From Ceratopteris richardii (taxonomy: Eukaryota; Streptophyta; Polypodiopsida; Polypodiales; Pteridaceae), in NCBI GenBank assembly GCA_020310875.1, contig CM035413.1:180115364-180179363 (forward strand): a DNA stretch of 64,000 bases, read 5' to 3'. The notes below the pieces were generated by a model that was given only the letters and a program-made list of their open reading frames with translations, had not been told where the DNA came from and ran no database searches. The first letter of the stretch is position 1; the number at the start of each line of letters is the position of its first letter. Both the position numbers and the translations under genes were made by a program. Below, in pieces: positions 11,428-21,595 of this stretch.

Positions 11428-12135
11428 GATATAGTGGTAGGTTGGCTAGGAAAACGAGTGGACATGGTTACTAATGCAAGGACACGATTCATTGCTCCAA
11501 CCTCACTATGTTCCCATGCAATATTATTCTTGTGAGATGATGCTTTTTCTATTTGGAGATGTCACGTACCATGGGGGTGCACATGGGATTAAGAAGCAAA
11601 ATATCTATCATGTGAAATCGAATGTAATTGACATGGATTCAGTACGTATGTCTATGATGAAGCACATTTGGAGAGGCTAAAATCAACTACTTATTTGTCT
11701 AATAATCATAGTAGAACCTAGATAAATCTATCTATATTGTCATCTCTATTCTACAAAAGTATCGATCGGAATGGAACATTTGGAGGAAATGAAGTGCATG
11801 TTTGTCCCATAATCATAGTTGGAATCGAAGATTTGGAGGAAATAAAATGCTTAAACTGCCATGATACCATGAAACATCAACATCATCTGCATGATAAATT
11901 CTTAAAAAGTAAAGCTATGTTTTTAGTGTCAAATGAAGCATGCAAGAGCTTACAATGGTAGCATTGATTAGTGCTACGACCATAGAGAGGTTATTTGAAG
12001 TTGATGGTCACTTATTGTCTAAAAAGCTAAACACTTTTAACCTTTGCGTATTCCAAGGGCAACAACTATGGAGTCACCTTAACAATTCCAAATACCCAAT
12101 CGAGAGTCGACGTGTGTTGGCTGACATAGCTTGAG
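11428..12135 (+). other. Unassigned, coding-like relic
   Basis: Short plus-strand frames (11474-11680, 11737-11961, 11940-12134) appear to be one decayed coding stretch. The last has ATTIERLFEVDGHLLSKK, weakly like the dimerisation region of hAT transposases. I see no terminal repeats and do not assign a family. Confidence 0.25.
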
Positions 12136-12622
12136 CCCTTGCCTTTTGAGGTTGGAGTGAGGGTTCAAACCTTATATCAGTCTTATATCAACATGTATTG
12201 GGTCTTATATTAGTCTTCAAGCTCAGCTTTCCCATTGTCTTTGGGCTGTCATCATTGTATCGCCTTGAGATCGTGTTAATTTCTTCTTTACGGAATATGA
12301 AAAGCTCCATGAGTATTATGCGCATTCATTTGTAGAGTTGTTTTTGCAACCAATTCAAGCAAGCGAGATTAAGCTTCGGCTGAACTTGATTGATTTATTT
12401 ATTATTTCAAAAAAAAATTAATTTCCAATCGGGAGGTGCAATAGTTTTCCACTTAAATGGTAGAAGTTCTACGTTCCGCTCTCGGTGCAGCGTTCCATAG
12501 ACTCCTCCGAAGAGCGAACATTTTGAAAGGCTTGGCGGCGAATAGAAAGACTTGCCAGGCGCGTATGCCAGGGAAAGACGAGAGAATCTATTTGGACGAC
12601 TTGGGCGCGCCAGGGGAGAGAG
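12136..12622 (+). promoter_or_regulatory. CFAP144 upstream region
   Basis: Sequence between the relic above and the CFAP144 start codon. It turns from AT-rich (up to about 12420) to distinctly GC-richer (12440-12620), typical of a plant promoter passing into a 5' UTR. No clear TATA box could be fixed. Confidence 0.35.
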
Positions 12623-14430
12623 ATGTTGCCTCCGCAGAAGCCCAAGAAGGGTCAAACGAGAGGGAACCATCCTCAAGTGCAGGGCACCTCAGGCCATGGG
12701 GGCATGGTTTCCGCGAAAATCGATCCAGTATCTCGAAATGCAATCTGGAAAGAGCACTGTCTTAAAGAAGAAGCGAAGCACAGACTCTCATCCGAGTTCT
12801 CCATCAATCCATCCACTTGTAAGTAAATAGTTTTCTTCCGTTTCTTGGTTCTTGTGTGTTGCGGCTGTTTCTTGCTTGTAAGTTTGTGGTTCTTCTTCTT
12901 TCTCTATATTTCTCTCTGTACATATATATTCTTTCAATTTATTAAAAAAAAATAAAATCTTATGTGGTGGGCACTAAGAGCAGACAGATGGCCGAGACTA
13001 AGAGCAGAGAGATGGCCGAAGAGTAGCTGAGAGTCTGTGTCGTAGTATATTGTGAGAAATCCGGTGAATTTACGGCACTTAAAAACTCTTTGGATGGTAA
13101 ACTAGCATGTTGACCAGCATATGCTTTGGATGAATTTTCATATTGTGGGTTTTTAAGATGGGCCAGTAGGTGGATCATGGGATTTCTAGCCAGACTCTGT
13201 TGGGAGTCAGGGGAGGCTGGCTAGTGGCCTCTGATGGGAATAGCTAGTTCTGTTGCTCTAACCATGCTTCTCTTGGTGAGGGTAAATCCTCCCTCCCAAC
13301 CACCCCACCACACACACCACACCACACACACACACCCACCCCCCCACAAAAAAAAAAAAAGTAAAAGAAAAAAAATCCCCAAATTGATCAAATCGTTAGG
13401 GGTGAGCTCTTAATATTGTTTATGTTCCTTCTCTTATGAATTAAAGTGGAAGTTTCAAAAGCAACGTATCTGAATGCACTTTTTCTCCTTCTGAATAGCA
13501 CATAAAAGTTATTCTTTGTTCTCCGATATCAACAGTTTTTTTAGCTTTTTGAAGAATTTTTCATTTTTTTGCGTTTAATTTTACTTTGAACAAGATCAAT
13601 TATTCTAGCGATTGTTAGTGAATTTCTTTATATTCTAGAACATACATCACATTTGATAACTTTTTAACATCATCTGTAGCTATGCCCACAAAAGGGCATG
13701 TTACACCATTTTCAATGTCAACAAAATGGATTCTTGTAGAGAGTGCATAGAACTATGTAAGCCTTGTTGGACATGTGATTGAGATGCACCTTTAAAGAAC
13801 TAGTTTTTAAAATGTTTATTAAGTAGAGAAAAAATGAAAATAAAAAAATCAGAATTATATTTTGTCGCAATGCTTTAAAAAAAATATTTAATGATCCATA
13901 TATAATGCATATTTAGCACTTTTTAATCTATCTAGTGCTAAAAACACATTAAAAAACTGATCTACTTCTTTATGGAATGTAATACAATATAGACGCCAAG
14001 GATGCAAGAGTAACATCCAGTGTTTTAACTTATAATATCTACATTGAATGTTATAAGGGCAACATGGATTCAAGGTTAGATTGGAACGCATTCCAAACTC
14101 ATATTGGAGTGTTCCTTTTGGAATGTATGTTCCAAAATGCGTTCAGAACGTGCTCAAGATAAAAAAAACTTTGAAGTGACCTTCTTAGCAAAAATTGACC
14201 TATTATAATACATAAAATGGAATTTGCACAATGCACATTAAAGTTCACATTCATGTGTTATGCTGCAATGCAGCTGCATGCATTATTACAATGTAGACAC
14301 TGCAATAGTACATACATGCATAGTACATAGTGCATACATACATACGTACATTGTGATTGATCATTGCATGTTGAAGTGTGCACAATGGCAAATGCATAGC
14401 GATATTTTGTGTGTGTGTCTCTCTCTCTAT

Positions 14431-14512
<82 letters not shown>

Positions 14513-17195
14513 ATACATACATACATACATACATACATACATACATACATACATACATACATACGTACGTACGTACGTACATACATGATACATACATACA
14601 CACACACACATACATACATACATACATACATACATACACATACATACATACATACATACATACATACATACATACATACATACATACATACATACACACA
14701 CATACATATGTACATACATACATACATACATACATACATACATACTCACACACACACATATTACATACATACATATCCTGAAACACTTGTATGTATGTAT
14801 GTATGTATGTATGTATGCTGGAGCACACTTGCTCAATCAAATTGTTCTTCTTCTTTTCTCTTATCTTGTTTATGAAACACTTGTGACATGAATTTATAAG
14901 GCCTCTGAATTTTTAATGATGGGTCTATTATCGATAATGATCAATCTTGAATGGACCGAGGAATGATATTTATTTCATGTATAGGATGTCTAAATCTAAT
15001 AATGAGGATTTTTTGGTTCCTCTAAAGTTAGCACAAGAAGGAAGTCTAATAAACTTTGAAGGTCTCTGAAGTCATATGCTCTATTCCGCTTTAATTTGTG
15101 TCGTTCTTCTCTCCCATTTTCATGCTTATTTCTTATTCTAACTTGCTTATTTATTTACTTTTGACTTGGATTTAACGGTTTCATCTTTTTACTTGTTCTA
15201 AAATATTTTCTTATTCTGCTAATTCCCTTCCATGTTTTATTTTTTTAGTTTTGCTAAATGTTATTGATTTTAGTGGCATATTTCAGTGTATACTATTCAT
15301 GTTAGCAATAATTCTATTTTAGACTTGTGACCGATGAAACCGTGAAGGCATATTTGTGTTTCTTATTCAGTGGTTTTAGGCTTTTCTGTGAATGCATGCA
15401 TGCATGCATGGACTTGTGTCACAAACATTACAAAACATTTTCTTAAGAAATTTATCTTATACCTCCTTCTGAATTTTAATGCAGTGGTGTACATTGCCGA
15501 GAAACCTAGCAAGTACAAACCTTCCATTACTTGTGAGTCCTGACTCCTCTGTAGCTTGTATTTTGCTAATATCCCCACTACTTAATTGAAGTTCATTAAT
15601 GTAATCCATCAGAAAATCTCTAATTTGTTACTTGACATCTCGTCAAAAGAAACTTTTTAGTTTACAGTGACACAAGAGGAGATCGATGAGGCAAAGCAGC
15701 TCCTTGCCAGTGTGTTTATGTCCAATGAGACTGATTTGACTCCAACAGAGAAATATGAATTACCACAAACTGCATCTCAAGAGTATGGATGGTGCAGTCG
15801 TCCCTTTGTAAGAGTTTTCTGTTTCCAAGTTATAAAAAAACCACTAAAAAACCTAATATGCATGGATAGGCACAGGATTCTGCTGATGGGTGAGGGAAAT
15901 ATTATATGTTTAAGTTGTTGCACCTCTTATCAACGATAAGTGACACATCCCAAACCCAGCTTAAATGGTCCTCATTAAAGGGAAGTTAATTCTCTTTATG
16001 CTGAATTTTCAATAAAATGGGCCTAGCTCATGATGCAATATGAATGAGATTTCTTTGTTTGAATCAGATTATATTATCTACAAGAATTTTCGTTGTCAAA
16101 CATAGAGTAAATGCCATTTTGAAGGGTTATAATGGAGTTACCAAAAAATTCACTTCCTGGGATCTTTCAACACAGACAGAATTGTTGTTCGAAGATGTGT
16201 GAGGTTTTTCTCTTTAGTATAAGTGCACAATTGGGACTAAATTATAACATTGAAGGGAGTCTAGATGTATCCGAAGATAGGATAGATTTTGACCCTGTTC
16301 GATTGAATTTTGCCTACTTCGGAATACATGGAAAAATCCTACTATTAGCCACCTCACTGTGATTTATGTGCTGTTACTAACTACTGGCCACAGATATGCA
16401 TGAGCCTATGTAATAGTTGTGTGCAAATTCTGATTGAATTTTCAGGCAAATGCTGTGATTCATGGGCATTGATAAAGCCACTGGAAACAAGCTTGGGTCT
16501 ATTTAACCGAGGAAAGCATGTGACTTATCCACAGACACAGTGAAATTCATAGGCCGTTACTGCAAAGAATTCGTTGATATCTATCCTTAACAAATAATGG
16601 GTTATGCAACATCCATTTCCCCTGTGTTCTTATCAGTCATCTCTGACCAAAGCATGGTGCATGTAATCTTTAGTCTTTTCTGCATTGGAATGTTTTAACA
16701 AATTGTGATCAGAAACTAGCCTATATTTTTCACATTATATTATAAATTAGGCTCCAATTAGGTTATCGTATATAAACTTGTATTCACGAGCTGTAATATC
16801 TACTATTAGGTCATGTTTACAGATGATCCTTACACACCAAAGCGATTGATTTTATAATGTTTGAACCATCACAGATGGAGCCAGATCCCTTCTTTAATTT
16901 CCCGCACAAGGGTTGTGCTATCACAAAATTTGCAGCAGCATATCAAGAGTGCATGCACAGGTCACCATATGCAAGGAGGAACCCTGTTGATCAGCATGTT
17001 GCAAAAAGTGGAGTGGATTATGCTCATACCGGAGTGAATACAAGCAGGATAGGGAGTCCAAGTGTGACAAGCTCAGCACAAGCAAGCAGCATCAATGCCA
17101 GGGGAAAATCCTACTCAAAGGTTCCGCCAGACAGTAGCCTTCCACAAGTGCAAGAATCAGCAGTCAAGGAAGAGAGTGTTCCTGCGGCTGCGTAG
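12623..17195 (+). CDS. CFAP144: CFAP144/FAM183-like ciliary microtubule protein
   Basis: Four coding exons: 12623-12818, 15485-15532, 15668-15807 and 16875-17195. All introns have GT..AG ends and phases agree, giving 234 aa. Family marks in order: RNAIWKEHCLKEE (about residues 37-49) and FSINP (about 60-64), as at the start of FAM183 proteins; then EKPSKYKPS; then YELPQTASQEYGW, the family's hallmark near-C-terminal motif; then GCAITKFAAAY. The last about 75 residues are Ser/Ala-rich and look disordered. Known members are microtubule inner proteins of axonemal doublets, so it should act in the flagella of motile sperm. Exons 2 and 3 are small, and the splice model rests on reading-frame continuity only. 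The start is the first ATG of the continuous exon 1 frame; M28 is an alternative. Confidence 0.8.
14401..14818. repeat. Compound microsatellite in CFAP144 intron 1
   Basis: Consecutive runs of CT (14418-14455), AT (14453-14502) and ACAT with scattered ACGT and CACA (14503-14790), then inverted GTAT units (14791-14817). The last run is the reverse complement of the ACAT tract, so the region can fold. Long frames here on both strands encode only YI/TH or CM/YV repeats and are not genes. Confidence 0.95.
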
Positions 17196-18339
17196 GAAAT
17201 TTCCATCCTTTTTGTGCCAATATGCATTCAGGTAAAGAAGTCGTACTGTATTCACAATGCAAGGGGTTCTGTTTGCGAAAATCTCTTGTATACATGAGTT
17301 AGCAGCTTGAAATGTTGTTTGTGAAGTTTAAAATTGAAGAGAAAAACTAGCCAGTTAAAGAGTTATCTGACAATCAATATAGTTTCTAGAGATTACATAT
17401 CGATCCTCGTCATCTCTCTCTCTCTCTCATTCCGAATTCACAATATTAACATGGAAATAATTATTGTTAGATGGAGGTAAAGCATTTTTGATCTGTAAAT
17501 GCATGAAAAATTGACCTAAACCTTCTAATTGCACCGAATATTTGCATTAGCAAGTGTTGGATTGTATGATAGTGGAGTTGATTGAATTGATTGACGGTTT
17601 TATAATATTAATAATAATGATAAATATGATCCAAATATTTTTTAGTGTTCTAAGTCTACAGTTGGATTTGTGTTCTTCATTGAAAGTTGTTTATTGACAC
17701 AATCTTTTCACTTTCGACTCTTGCATATTCCCTTTTAAGGAGTCCCCAATCTTAGACCTTTGGCTCAAATTTTTTAACAAATGAATGAATATTGGATGGA
17801 TGTAACATGTGCAAGACCCCTTGTGCAACATAAAGTACGGGCATACAACAATATGAAGGAAATACATCCGAAAGTCCCTTACACGTAGGGAATATCGAAG
17901 GTCCACTAGTTTGTAGCTTGAAGCCTATTGATTTGGGGGCTTGGAGGCTCCATTTGCCTTGTCAAAGTTGTACTTGCATAGCTTATTGAGAGCTCAAATG
18001 GCTAGCTTCATCTTTGGTATCAATGACAATATAACGTGGAATATTTTGAATATGCCACCTTATTATCTAGTTCTAATGCTCATTGATGTAGATCTTTTTT
18101 TTTTTTCGAAGTTCCATCTTTGACATACTCTTTCATTAGGTGTGAAATCGAAAGAACAAGTTGCATACCCAAGGATCTCCCTTTCCCCCCACTTTCAAGG
18201 GTTAGTGTTTGGCCTATTGATAGACATAATCGTGGACCCTCAACCCAAGGTCTAATGTGTTTACCATCACAACATACACCCTTGACCATTGATATGAAAT
18301 CATCGTCTTTGCTTTCAGGTAAATACATTGCAACATTGA
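17196..18339. other. Intergenic, CFAP144 3' side
   Basis: AT-rich sequence after the CFAP144 stop. No gene seen. A possible poly(A) region lies within the first 250 bases, with AT-rich stretches near 17320-17450. Short frames at 17691-17906 and 18080-18413 were not recognised. Confidence 0.4.
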
Positions 18340-18635
18340 AGGAGTGTAATGGTGATGTACCATGGTGGATTCTCCTTTGCAATAGCTCCACAACGGCTCC
18401 CTCAAAATACTAAATCGAGCTATAAACAATGAGCATGATGCTTCGCATAGACCTGCAAAATACATGGAACTCAAATTTCCTAGATTTTACAAATGTGGTC
18501 AAAGTTTTAGCCTCTTGCTATCTAGAATAGATGTTTTATTAAAGAACATATATAGAAGTGTTCGACAGCCATTTGACCTTTCACATGGACGCCAATGGTA
18601 AAAGTCTCCCACTAAAGGCCAATATAGCCAAAGGG
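18340..18635 (-). repeat. Truncated Copia 3' LTR and PPT
   Basis: Matches the first part of the long Copia LTRs in minus orientation (GTAATGGTGATGTACCA, TGTTTTATTAAAGAACATAT, TTTCACATGGACGCCAATGG). It is followed by the same purine tract (minus GGCCTTTAGTGGGAGA) seen at 5511-5524. It is thus the 3' end of another RLC-1 family member. Confidence 0.65.
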
Positions 18636-18967
18636 AACTATGGTAGAAAAAATAAAGAATAATAAAGGATACTTGAGTGTAAGTATACAATCTATACCTC
18701 CTACTTGATGGGCATGTTGTAAGTGTACAAGCAAGTGTTCAAGATCATAAATCAAGTAAGCCCTATCTAATGACAATAATGTCGAAAGTTATCATGTGGT
18801 AGAGCTTTAGTTAAAGCATCTACAACATTATCTCGAGTATGAACCTTCTCAAGAATAATGTGCTCAATGGCTAAGCAATCTCTAATGAAGTGATACCTCA
18901 CCTTTATGTGCTTGGTCTTTTCATGATAGATCGAATTCTTAGCCAAAGTGATGGAACTCTGACTATC
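18636..18967 (-). pseudogene. Copia RNase H end, relic
   Basis: Nucleotide match to 5560-5880 of RLC-1: both share ACATTATCTCGAG, CCTTCTCAAGAATAATG and TCTAATGAAGTGATACC. It is the C-terminal RNase H coding end and 3' UTR of a second Copia copy. It stops abruptly at about 18967, where an unrelated coiled-coil coding relic begins. Confidence 0.6.
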
Positions 18968-19785
18968 AGCAACCCATTCCTCCCTCCATGTTAATACACA
19001 CTAATACGGTATTAATGTCATTGGGAATTGATTCCATGATTGCACATATGTTTTTATATCCTAGTCAAGCTATGGAGGAATACAATGCACTTGTTAGCCT
19101 AAGTGTGAAGATGCAATATCAACTAAACATGCTGTAGACCTAGGTTAATGTGTTACTTGTAGAGAATGCATCACTTAATAAATCATACATTACACTCAAG
19201 GAGGGGTACTCCACATTAGACATTCAATTGGATACTAGAAACCAAGAGGATACTAAGGCACTTGAATATAAGTTATGGATTACAATGGAATGTAATGCAA
19301 AACTCTCTCAAAATATGAGCCTATTGAAGAGACATTTAACTCCCACTCAAGAAGAGAACACCCATTTATAGAAACAAGACAATGAAAACTTGGAAACCGT
19401 GCTGGAACCCAACTTCGAAGCACCTATGAGTCCATCCAAATTCTAGTCCATACCATAAAAAAAGATAAATACTATATTGAAAGATTACATAATATTAATT
19501 AAGGCTTATGTTGCCCAAATAAAGGAACTCAACACATTGAAGGTGGCATCATGCCCATCTACTATGGTCAAAATGACTCAACAATTGCGAGAAATTATGG
19601 AGGATCTCGAACAATTGAAGCAACAAGTGGTAGAACATGAAAACAAGGGTACAAGAATATGAGCTCACAATGAATCTCATAGCTAGTCGACTCTCCTCTC
19701 CACTAGAGATCCCTGATGTTAAAAGTTATGTGGTTCTAAGGCAAGCTCAAGCATATATTTTTCACTTAATAACTTAATTTGAACG
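18968..19785 (+). pseudogene. Gypsy ORF3 coiled-coil relic
   Basis: Plus-strand relic homologous to the coiled coil of RLG-B ORF3 at 44150-44720. Both have ENASLN, then a MSLLKRHL / MGLLRRHL block followed by T/A-rich and EEN, then NENLE / RENLE. Several stops interrupt it. It continues as a charged heptad-like stretch (19477-19662), then fades. It lies just upstream of an LTR end and a PBS, which is where ORF3 sits relative to a 3' LTR. Confidence 0.55.
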
Positions 19786-20278
19786 ATTTTGAGCCTTAGG
19801 AAAGTCAAAGCACATGTATGAACATGCAATCTTATCTTAAAGGGGCATTGAACCACCAGAAGACATTTCAATGAAGAGACAAGGTCACAAGGTAACTGAA
19901 GAGACAAGTATCCATCATAGTTCTCGTACTTTTTAGAAAGCTTATACAACTTGGACTCTAGATCCAAAAGGATTTTGGCGAAATCATTTTGTATTGTGAG
20001 TTATAGCACTTCCTTTGTGTGCTATTCTATCTTGAAACCTATTAGAGAAATTATTATCTTGTGTGACTGAGTTGGTAGGTCTACGTGTATCGAGTTCTAA
20101 TGTTTGATAGCTCATCGAAAAGCCCTTAGTATGCATCCCATTTGGATAAAAGGGTTTGTCTATTGGATTGGCGAATTGTGAGATACATCAATTTTAGTGA
20201 GTGCTAGTGTGAGATTAGCTAGGTCTTGGGCAGGGTCCAAGCTTCTTGTTGTGTATTAGGAGGGGAAATCTTCCATCG
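19786..20278 (+). repeat. Gypsy LTR 3' portion (putative)
   Basis: Sequence between an ORF3 relic and a clear tRNA-Met-type PBS. By position it should hold the end of an LTR serving as 5' LTR of RLG-B, and perhaps as 3' LTR of the ORF3 relic upstream. No matching second LTR was found in the window, so the left border is unknown. Confidence 0.35.
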
Positions 20279-20292
20279 TTGGTATCAAAGTA
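20279..20292 (+). other. RLG-B primer binding site
   Basis: TTGGTATCAAAGTAGC closely matches the tRNA-Met PBS (TGGTATCAGAGC). It is followed within about 200 bp by gag-like coding sequence on the same strand. Confidence 0.6.
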
Positions 20293-20299
20293 GCTTGAA

Positions 20300-20575
20300 G
20301 GCATCAATGTGAGTGCAAGAAGACTCATTGAAAAACTTGATGTGAAGGAAGATAATAAGGTGAAGTATTTGAAGGCTATACCAAGGGGGAAGCATCTAGA
20401 GGAGTGCTCACAATCAAAGGAGTAAAGCTACCTATAGATTCTAAAGAGGTACCACACATTTAGTTTATTCATGGTGGATAATTCCAATGCTATTGAGAAG
20501 CTTGAGAAGGTTTAGAGTCATTCATCACGGAATTCTCTAAAAGTGGAATCAGACATGATACGTCTTTGTTAATTC
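20300..20575 (+). pseudogene. RLG-B gag, part 1
   Basis: N-terminal gag-like stretch, partly broken. Its last codons (IRHDTSLLIHS) run in frame into the sequence at 30873, on the other side of the nested RLG-A element. This shows RLG-A inserted into an existing gag gene. Confidence 0.6.
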
Positions 20576-21552
20576 TGTTAAACGCTGTGTTCTAACTATC
20601 AGAAGCACGTTTAAACAAGAATTGGGTTCTTGGGAGTGGAAGGGGTCTGTAAAGACAGAGGCCCTATGCTTGTTTTCCAAAATTACGTCACAACACACAA
20701 TATACCAACATTCAAGATGTTATCAAGAATTGGTATCTCATTCTCATTCTTTACAATTCGTTATTTTAACTCTATCAGAGTCTACCGAACACATTGTACC
20801 AGACTATCAGTATCGTAATACCGAATTACCTCAAAACCCTTTTTCCGAATACACACGACTGTAACATTTAACAGTAGTTCAACCTTCACCAAACAATGCT
20901 CACAATCAGACAAATCGAAAACACAGAAGGACTCAACAGTTTCAAACATACAGTGTTGAAGACTAACACACACTGGAGATAACCATTACTATAGCCAAAT
21001 CTCACCGTACAAGTACAAATCTCAATACTGAGAACAACACAATCCTGCACAGCGTTTTTAGGAACACTACCACAGTTACACAGACTTCATCAGCAATTGG
21101 TAGATCAATCAAGAAGAAGGACACCACGATATACGTACTTAACAGAACAATCGTCACAAAGATCCGCAGAACAACTCTCTCAGACAACAGTCCGACGATC
21201 TACTGGATGTAAATAAAACTCACAGTCGCAACAAAGATCGATAGACAACGAACACGTATACGTACAGTATACTCGGAATACTAAGGAATTAGACAAGCAA
21301 CGCCACAGCAACTCGAACAAGTGTCGGTAATACCACACAGAAATGAACACAGTACTCCAAATTAGCCAACTCGACACACAGTAACGACCACGACAATCAC
21401 CCAGACAGACAGTCTGGTGATTCCACAAATCGTCACTGAGCATCTCTTTTCATTGCTTTATATAAAAGATTACGACTGTCAGTGTAACAACTTTTCGCGC
21501 GTGCGAACAAAAGATTCAGTTTTACAACTTCCAATCCGGCGGCCGAATAACA
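20576..21552 (-). repeat. RLG-A 3' LTR
   Basis: 977 bp, begins TGTTA and ends TAACA on the plus strand. It aligns over its full length with 29895-30872 with scattered, mainly transition, differences. A TATA-like TTTATATAAAG sits at 21457-21467. The short frames inside it occur in both LTRs but show no protein signature. Confidence 0.9.
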
Positions 21553-21595
21553 CTCTGGCACGCACGGTGGACTCGAACCCGTAGGTTTTACAAAA
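21553..21595 (-). other. tRNA-like B-box stretch beside 3' LTR
   Basis: On the minus strand GGGTTCGAGTCC followed by ACCGTGCGTGCCA directly abuts the 3' LTR. GGTTCGAGTCC fits the pol III B-box/T-arm consensus, and the tail ends in CCA. A purine-rich PPT, expected here, is not visible. The T-stem pairs poorly, so this is not an intact tRNA. Confidence 0.45.

Noticed and set aside
12457-12830. Overlapping frames (12457-12765, 12552-12830, minus 12407-12676) at CFAP144 exon 1
   Set aside because: Only the 12623 frame carries family motifs and splices in phase to the next exons.
14503-14790. Regular short repeats resembling a CRISPR array
   Set aside because: Simple tetranucleotide repeats without unique spacers, in a plant intron.
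14251-14875. Long frames on both strands with Tyr/Ile/His or Cys/Met/Val repeats
   Set aside because: They are translations of AT and ACAT microsatellites, open in several frames at once.
18080-18413. Overlapping frames on both strands
   Set aside because: No recognisable motif; just upstream of a Copia LTR end and probably repeat-derived.
20622-21443. Small frames in the RLG-A LTRs (also 29941-30507)
   Set aside because: Present in both LTRs, but without protein signatures; chance frames in repeated DNA.
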